Position numbers and translations under genes: made by a program. A model generated the notes under the pieces. The model had not been told where the DNA came from. It saw only the letters and a list, made by a program, of their open reading frames with translations, and did no database searches. This document shows, piece after piece, positions 58,180-64,000 of a stretch of 64,000 nucleotides of DNA. Within the stretch, counting starts at the first letter, position 1, and every line of letters begins with the position of its first letter. Origin of the DNA: Stenopsyche tienmushanensis (taxonomy: Eukaryota; Arthropoda; Insecta; Trichoptera; Stenopsychidae); NCBI GenBank assembly GCA_008973525.1, contig WACJ01000472.1, positions 1 to 64,000 on the forward strand, given 5' to 3'.

Positions 58180-58720
58180 AAGCAACCCCCGACGCCCACT
58201 GCCATCACGTGCTTCCGCTTTAAAATGTAACTTCCATGTGCATCCCACAACGGATCCCGTCCGTAATAGTCATAATTTAAAGCCAATATAGCAATGATAT
58301 GGATCGTGTATAAATTATAATTCGGTCACGTACTATTTTTATAGCAGTACACTCCACACGTGGGGCAAGATGGGAATTCCACCGGTCTACCTGGCCTGGA
58401 GACGGGACTTATCGCTCGGGCGAGATAAAATTATTTTTACGGTCAACTTTTTCCGGTTACCGGTTCAATTTGAACTTCCTCCCTTGTAATTTATTTTGCG
58501 GAGTTTGATGAACTTTGTGGCATATCGATCCGATCAGGCACGCTACTGTTTTCGAGCTTTGAAATTTCCGAAAATTCGCCTCAATATGCAACACGGCATG
58601 CCGTTTCCGAAAAGATGGCGGAAGTTAGCTATTTGCGAGGTCGTTAGACTTGGGCAAGTTTGTCTCTTCGAGCTGTCGCGATATTTTACCTAGATTCAGG
58701 GCCTGACCTACAAATTCAAT
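58180..58720. promoter_or_regulatory. GC-richer island with Grainyhead-like words
   Basis: About 500 bp of non-repetitive DNA. ccggttaccggttcaat (58453) holds two overlapping ACCGGTT half-sites of Grainyhead type. CACGTG occurs at 58207 and an overlapping CACACGTGG at 58352. A 65-codon plus frame (58496-58693) has no known similarity. Confidence 0.3.
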
Positions 58721-61229
58721 TTGCTAGATACTTCCCAATTTGACCTAACTAACTTGTAGATTTTCACTCATGGATGTTTGCTTCAGGACACGACGATTTA
58801 TTATTTCTTTTGGATCGTTTAAATATATTACAAGCTAGCTTTAGCATTCGCTATATATGGCTTTAGTGAGGCAAATAAATTAGTTTAACGATACACTAAA
58901 TTTGTTTCCTAAATAACATTAAAGAGGAGTTTAGCTTCCTACTATTTTGGTAATAAAATATTTTGTGTCACAAAATAAAATGTATGAAATTAAATATGGA
59001 AAATGAAATAAATATAATTTCATAGCATTACACTCCAGGATGGTAAGTAATTACCAAGATATTGTCAAGAGAAGTTATATTTTGCTCACGCAAAGATGCA
59101 GAACAGGCCATCATCATCATGTCCAAAAAAGGCCTACATCTGCTTATCAGCATTCCACTTTGCTCTCAAATATTTTTCAATCACCTAACGTGGGGCAAAA
59201 ATATCTCCTTGCAAAACTGCTATTTAGTCAAGGGGGGAAACCGGTTTAGGTGGCAGATTTTTTAGCGTTTTTCCTTATTTTTTTCCGGGAATTAAATTCC
59301 GGGAAGGAACAATTTTTATTTTAAAATCAACGCAGTATTTAAATTTTATTGAACATATATATTTTAATAAGCTAAACTAGGATTTATTTAAAAAGTTAAA
59401 AATTGTATACTTTAGGAGTGTTTAAACAAAATGGTAGGATTTTTTTAAATTTTTTTTTCACCTTTTCCTTTAACTTTTTTTTTCTTCCCGTAATATAGGG
59501 CCAGGTACTGAATGAGAATTTACTGAGCGACCACTTCGTACTACCTGTCGTGTACTCCAGCACCGAGAGACCTTCACTTTAGTGCTTATAATATCGGAAA
59601 GGATCGAAATTTTATTATGAAAAATCAATTTTTTGAACCGTCTAAATTAGTTCCCGCCCTTAAGAAAGGGAAGAATTGTAGTCGCGATCCTTTTTTATAG
59701 AAGTTGTATCATAAGTCCTACAAGGGGAGGGCATCCACGAGCTAGCTTTGGTCATGGGCGAGTTAGGGACTTCTCGCAACTGAGCTCTCTGTCCATCCGA
59801 TAAATTAAAAATAAATATCATGGGGAAGACCACCAATATTTTGGATTTGACATATTATAATCAGCTTGATCTTATTATACCATCCAAAATCTACCACATT
59901 AAAATTGATAAATTGCATAAAAGAAATATAAAATTTATTTAAAAACATTTCAAGAAATACTTTTTGGTAAAATTGTATTAAAATCCAATTTATTTCTGTG
60001 AAATTTCGTTTAATAAAAACCATATTATTTTCAATGCATTTTGTAGAATATTTCAAGAGTTACCCAAAATGACATTAAATGAGATGAAATATATGACTAA
60101 GTACAAAGCTTTGCTTTATTCTTAGAAAGGGAGCAATCAGGAATTATTGAAATATAAACGAAAATATGAATATAATCACTGACATCCAAGAAAATTTTAA
60201 AAGCTTTCACGGTGTCATAGGTGACCTAAAAACGGCAATAGGAGATTCAAAGACTAATATAGAAGCTACGGCAAGACTCCATAAATTGGATAATGATATG
60301 CTTATATTATATCATTGGAATCATATCCTTATCGTGTATTCGAGAATTTTTTACTAAGCTTGGTTGTCATGAATTGTCGCTAAACGCATCAAAACAGCGA
60401 CGAAAAATCTGATAATTAAAATGATTAATTTTGAATTGTGTGAACTGACTACTACTAGAGCATATCAAATAAAATTTCATTAACAAGATGATCAATTGAA
60501 GTCAATAAGAAGATTGTACATCAACAAGATAACGTAGGTCTCATTCTATGAAGTTAACACTCAAAAATAATGGTATATGGCTAAGAATTTTCCTCCCATT
60601 CACTTTATTCTTCAGTTATCGCACCCTCTGATTTCTATTCTCAAGATCCTTAAAATACTTATTGCGAAAAAAATATAAAATAATATTAGTAGGATAAAAA
60701 TTATATAATATTAACAATTACCTTTTTTAAATTGGCATTGAATAATTTTTAATATTTTGCAAACGATACATAAATTTTGATTGCTTTTTAGTTGACTATT
60801 TTAAAGCTATTATGCATTTTATATATGTATAAAATTCACATAACTTAGCTTATAAATGTTCGAAGATATTTCACATTTATATTGATATATTATCCCTTTA
60901 CTTTTTGTATATTTTACCATCCAATTGATATATTTCTCTATTTATAAAATGTTTCTGACAAGACAGATGTGAATCACTTTTAAAACTATAAAAACAAGTC
61001 TCGTTCGGTTGTATATAAAGTTTTATTTTTATTTTTCAATATTCACATTTCTCCTGTCTATCATTGCTCAGTCAAATATTGTTCTCATAAATATTTGAAC
61101 GAGATGGATACCAAATAACATCAACGTTGTTTGCTTGAGTAAGACGAACGCAAAAAAATGTTTATATAGCTAAGCAAATCGTATTATTAATCTAACATTT
61201 TCCTTGAACCCCTATGACTATGATAAGAA
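58721..61229. other. AT-rich, nothing firm
   Basis: CATCATCATCAT followed by aaaaggcctacatctgctta at about 59109 may be a scrap of the repeat at 51135. Otherwise no feature. Confidence 0.35.
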
Positions 61230-61640
61230 AATATTGACGACCCCGCAAAAATCATCGTCCCTCACATATGAAAACAGATAGACATCTGTCAATATTTCAT
61301 GGGGTAATTTAATCAATCTGTTCGCTTTTATGGCCGTTTGATTTTGGAGAAACCGTAAAAAAATTATACATGCAAAAAGTAAGGTAAATTGTGCAATGGC
61401 AACTGTCTATGAATCAAGTTTAAAATGGCTCCATCCCTACTTAATTCTCTTTTATGGCCCTACTTTATTATGGCCACTCTATGAATGTCCCGGCATGTAA
61501 AAATACGTCCAAATTTGCGTTTAAAAAGGGTTTTTGGCCCTAGGTCATTTTATTATACTAATTATTTCTGGTCGGACCCACTAACTGAACCCTAACTCTT
61601 CGCATTCTTGTGACCTGCGTGACATGAAGAATGCTCGAAT
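61230..61640. promoter_or_regulatory. Island with TTTATGGCC cluster, candidate Hox-responsive enhancer
   Basis: TTTATGGCC at 61327-61335 and 61451-61459, plus TTATGGCC at 61468-61475, within 150 bp. TTTATGGC matches the preferred core of posterior Hox (Abd-B type) proteins. The stretch is non-coding and not similar to transposons here. A regulatory role is inference. Confidence 0.3.
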
Positions 61641-62579
61641 TCTCTACATGCATTTTAGTGAAAATGTCAAAACGAGAGTTTAAGAACCCTAAATTAGACT
61701 ACTTGATTGGTGGCATAAAACGTGTTCTTTAAAAAAATATTTCACTACAAGCAAACATTATTTGATATGCTGTAATGAGTGATTAGCGAGATTATCATTA
61801 TTTTAAAATTATATTTTAATTACAAATCTTGTCAATCGAAGGCGGCCTGTTATCGTTTCGGTATTTATATTTCTGATCATATGAAGTATGATATGAGTAG
61901 TAGTAATGATATGAAATTATGATAAACTAAGCAAGTATTTTGGAAATATCCAAATAAAATTATTTCTAATTTGCTCCATCCGTGTAAATATATTGACTTA
62001 AATAAGGTATTCTGTACCAAAATTCTAAGAATTGACTCTTGTTATGTCCATTATTTCACTATTGTGTTAAATCTTGAATATGGCTCATTAAAGGAATACA
62101 TATAATGATTAAGAAATACGTATTAATATTATGTATTATTTAACTATGTTTTCGCATTATAGTTTTCTTCAGCAGCATCTTATGACCTATGCTCTATTCC
62201 TTGCAAAAAGCTGTTATTCTTAACAGCTTGCTTCAGGCTAAAGATCTCCATTTCTTTGTACGAAGCTAAGTCCTTGTGACGTTTTATTTTAAAATTTATG
62301 CTATTTTCAGTGGAAGGATCTACGTTAAAATATAGTTCCAATTGTTTCTTTTTTTATACTTTTTAAGGTGAAATGCTTAATAGCTTCATCATTGTACATT
62401 TATCCTCTAAATTTTAATTTATTTTATACAATATTTTCATTTTTGAATGGCTTGATTACATTAACACATGATAGCCTTTTTTTTAGATATTAAAAATCTA
62501 ATTTTATAACTTTAAAAAGAATGAAATAAGGCTGTGTTTTAATAAAAAATATTATTAATAAACGTAAATATAATTTGAC
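61641..62579. other. AT-rich, nothing recognised
   Basis: No feature seen. Confidence 0.4.
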
Positions 62580-62900
62580 CCAGGACCGTTTTCGAAACAT
62601 CGCTCCGCGTAAAATATTACTCTTCGTTCATTTTATTGGTACGTTCAATATGGCAGGATTGCAGCCGAAAAATCGGTGCCTTTTTAAAAGTCTCTTCTGT
62701 CACATACGTGAAATATATGTATAAACGGATAATGAAAATTAATTGGACCCGTAATCTGTACGTGCCCAATGTTTGGACTTTTTATTGCTAGCCGAGCATT
62801 TGCATATAAATGTAAAATGATCACGGACTAAATTGCCATTGTATAGTTCAACTCAGACGTTTCGCTGCAGAGTTTTGCAGGAAATAAAAAGCCTTAAATC
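62580..62900. promoter_or_regulatory. Small GC-richer island
   Basis: Mixed composition with homeodomain-type taattgg and a gcagccgaaaaatcggtgcc near-palindrome at about 62661. Non-coding; regulatory role possible only. Confidence 0.2.
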
Positions 62901-64000
62901 GGATTGGATTTATTTTTTAGTTTAACAATATTATTTGTACAGATGCCGTCTTGCAAAAAAGACAACACGATGTGCAATAGCCATTGCTGTCCATATCGAA
63001 AACTTTCACATAGCCGACGAGACGACTATTTCAAATAAATGTTATGGAATAAATGTTTTGTCAGCGTTTTCATAACAAACCGACTCTTTCTATCCCCAAA
63101 TCTATATGTGTATATATATGTACAGGATTTAGTATCCTATAGGGGTGTCCTTTTCCCTGTTTTTCGGCGAGTGTCCTTCGCCGCTGGCGACGGACGCTAT
63201 CCTCATCTTCCACTTGTCAGCGAAAATAAATTAAAAATATGTACTGCAAACCTTTGAATGGTTGGACAAATGAGCTTCAATTTCACTATTCCAGTATTCC
63301 GAATATATTTTTGTTCGAAAACACACTTCATTGTTTCGATTCGTTATTAAAATAACTCTCCCGAGTACGTATTATGTTAATTAAAATTACTAAATATACG
63401 GTGTGTAATTTTTTTGTCATTCCTATGATAATTGTGGTAATTATGGTTGTAACACGCAATGCCGTGTTAAATATTCTAAAATTATTAGCCAGTAATAATT
63501 TTTGTAACGCTAAACGTTAATCTGATGAGCATGACTGTGTATTTTTACAATAGCGTAACTTTTCAAAAATGTATACCACTAACACCGTATGAAAGCATAA
63601 ATACGATATGAATTATGTTGATGAGTGGAAAAAAAGGTTTATAGAAACCTTATTTATTTGTTCTGATTTTTAAAAATCTGTCTAAAATAGTTCTGAAACA
63701 TTTCATTAGGAAGCAAATACTAATAAAAAAATAGATTTTATAATCCTAAATTTATATTTTAAGCCACATTTTTTAGACATGTTTATTTGCTCTAGTAATT
63801 ACTTCCCGCATTTATATTTATTGCACGCTGAAACTATTCAATTGCTTTCTTTCCCGAACACTTAAGTCTAAGCTACATTTTTTCCTTTTTATAAAGGAAT
63901 TGATTTTATTTAAGCTTGTTGAGGATTTCACCATGTTGGTTTTAATTCCAAGTATTCTTTATGTTTCCTTAAAACTCCTTTTAATATGAGTAAAACCTCC
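62901..64000. other. AT-rich, nothing recognised
   Basis: A short GC-richer patch at 63120-63210 carries part of a 72-codon plus frame (63039-63257) of no known similarity. No other feature to the window end. Confidence 0.4.

Noticed and set aside
1..64000. CRISPR arrays, bacterial operons, ribosome binding sites, rRNA genes, integrated viral genes
   Set aside because: None seen. The coding style, transposon content and lack of dense genes are eukaryotic, and no viral protein motif was recognised.

Overview
The window looks like a gene desert from an insect nuclear genome. It is strongly AT-rich (about two thirds A+T by eye). It has no long open frames, no operons and no rRNA, tRNA or host protein-coding gene that I can support. 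Its mobile elements are insect/arthropod types: mariner, pogo/Tigger, an R1/I/Jockey-like LINE, other LINE 3' ends, tRNA-derived SINE-like pieces and a short TTAGG run. The order of insect cannot be decided from this stretch.

Layout. 0-13 kb: AT-rich DNA with a LINE C-terminal fragment (1.34-1.61 kb), a TIR-bounded but internally deleted mariner (5857-6868) and a lone mariner end (9605). 13.1-21.1 kb: the most structured part. It has two copies of a self-complementary ATCCCGGG repeat at its borders, a broken transposon-type ORF, a hAT C-terminus-like frame, and two large imperfect palindromes one after the other (15472-17117, and 17589-20971 with arms near 1.4 kb). The second palindrome has LTR-like outer edges and an extra LINE 3' end in only one arm. 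21-41 kb: mostly featureless AT-rich DNA with two further mariner relics (25585-26358 and 34773-35605) and a small dispersed repeat. 41.07-43.11 kb: an R1/I/Jockey-like retrotransposon on the minus strand that has lost part of its reverse transcriptase. 45.98-48.01 kb: two pogo/Tigger elements, one inserted at the end of the other in opposite orientation. 48.2-64 kb: a LINE C-terminus, SINE-like pieces, a second copy of the 5.9 kb mariner (54150-54622) and unassigned DNA.

Between the transposons lie a dozen or so GC-richer patches of 200-500 bp that are neither coding nor repetitive by eye. They are the best candidates for host function, as cis-regulatory elements of a distant or intron-containing developmental gene. 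Four copies of TTTATGGCC outside transposons, a posterior-Hox-type core, fit that idea but do not prove it.

No gene here appears to work with another. Every recognisable protein piece is a transposon relic with stops, frameshifts or deletions, except the short LINE C-terminus at 20255-20467, which reads clean. I found no new defence, metabolic or viral system. The twin-palindrome complex is the item most worth a second look.
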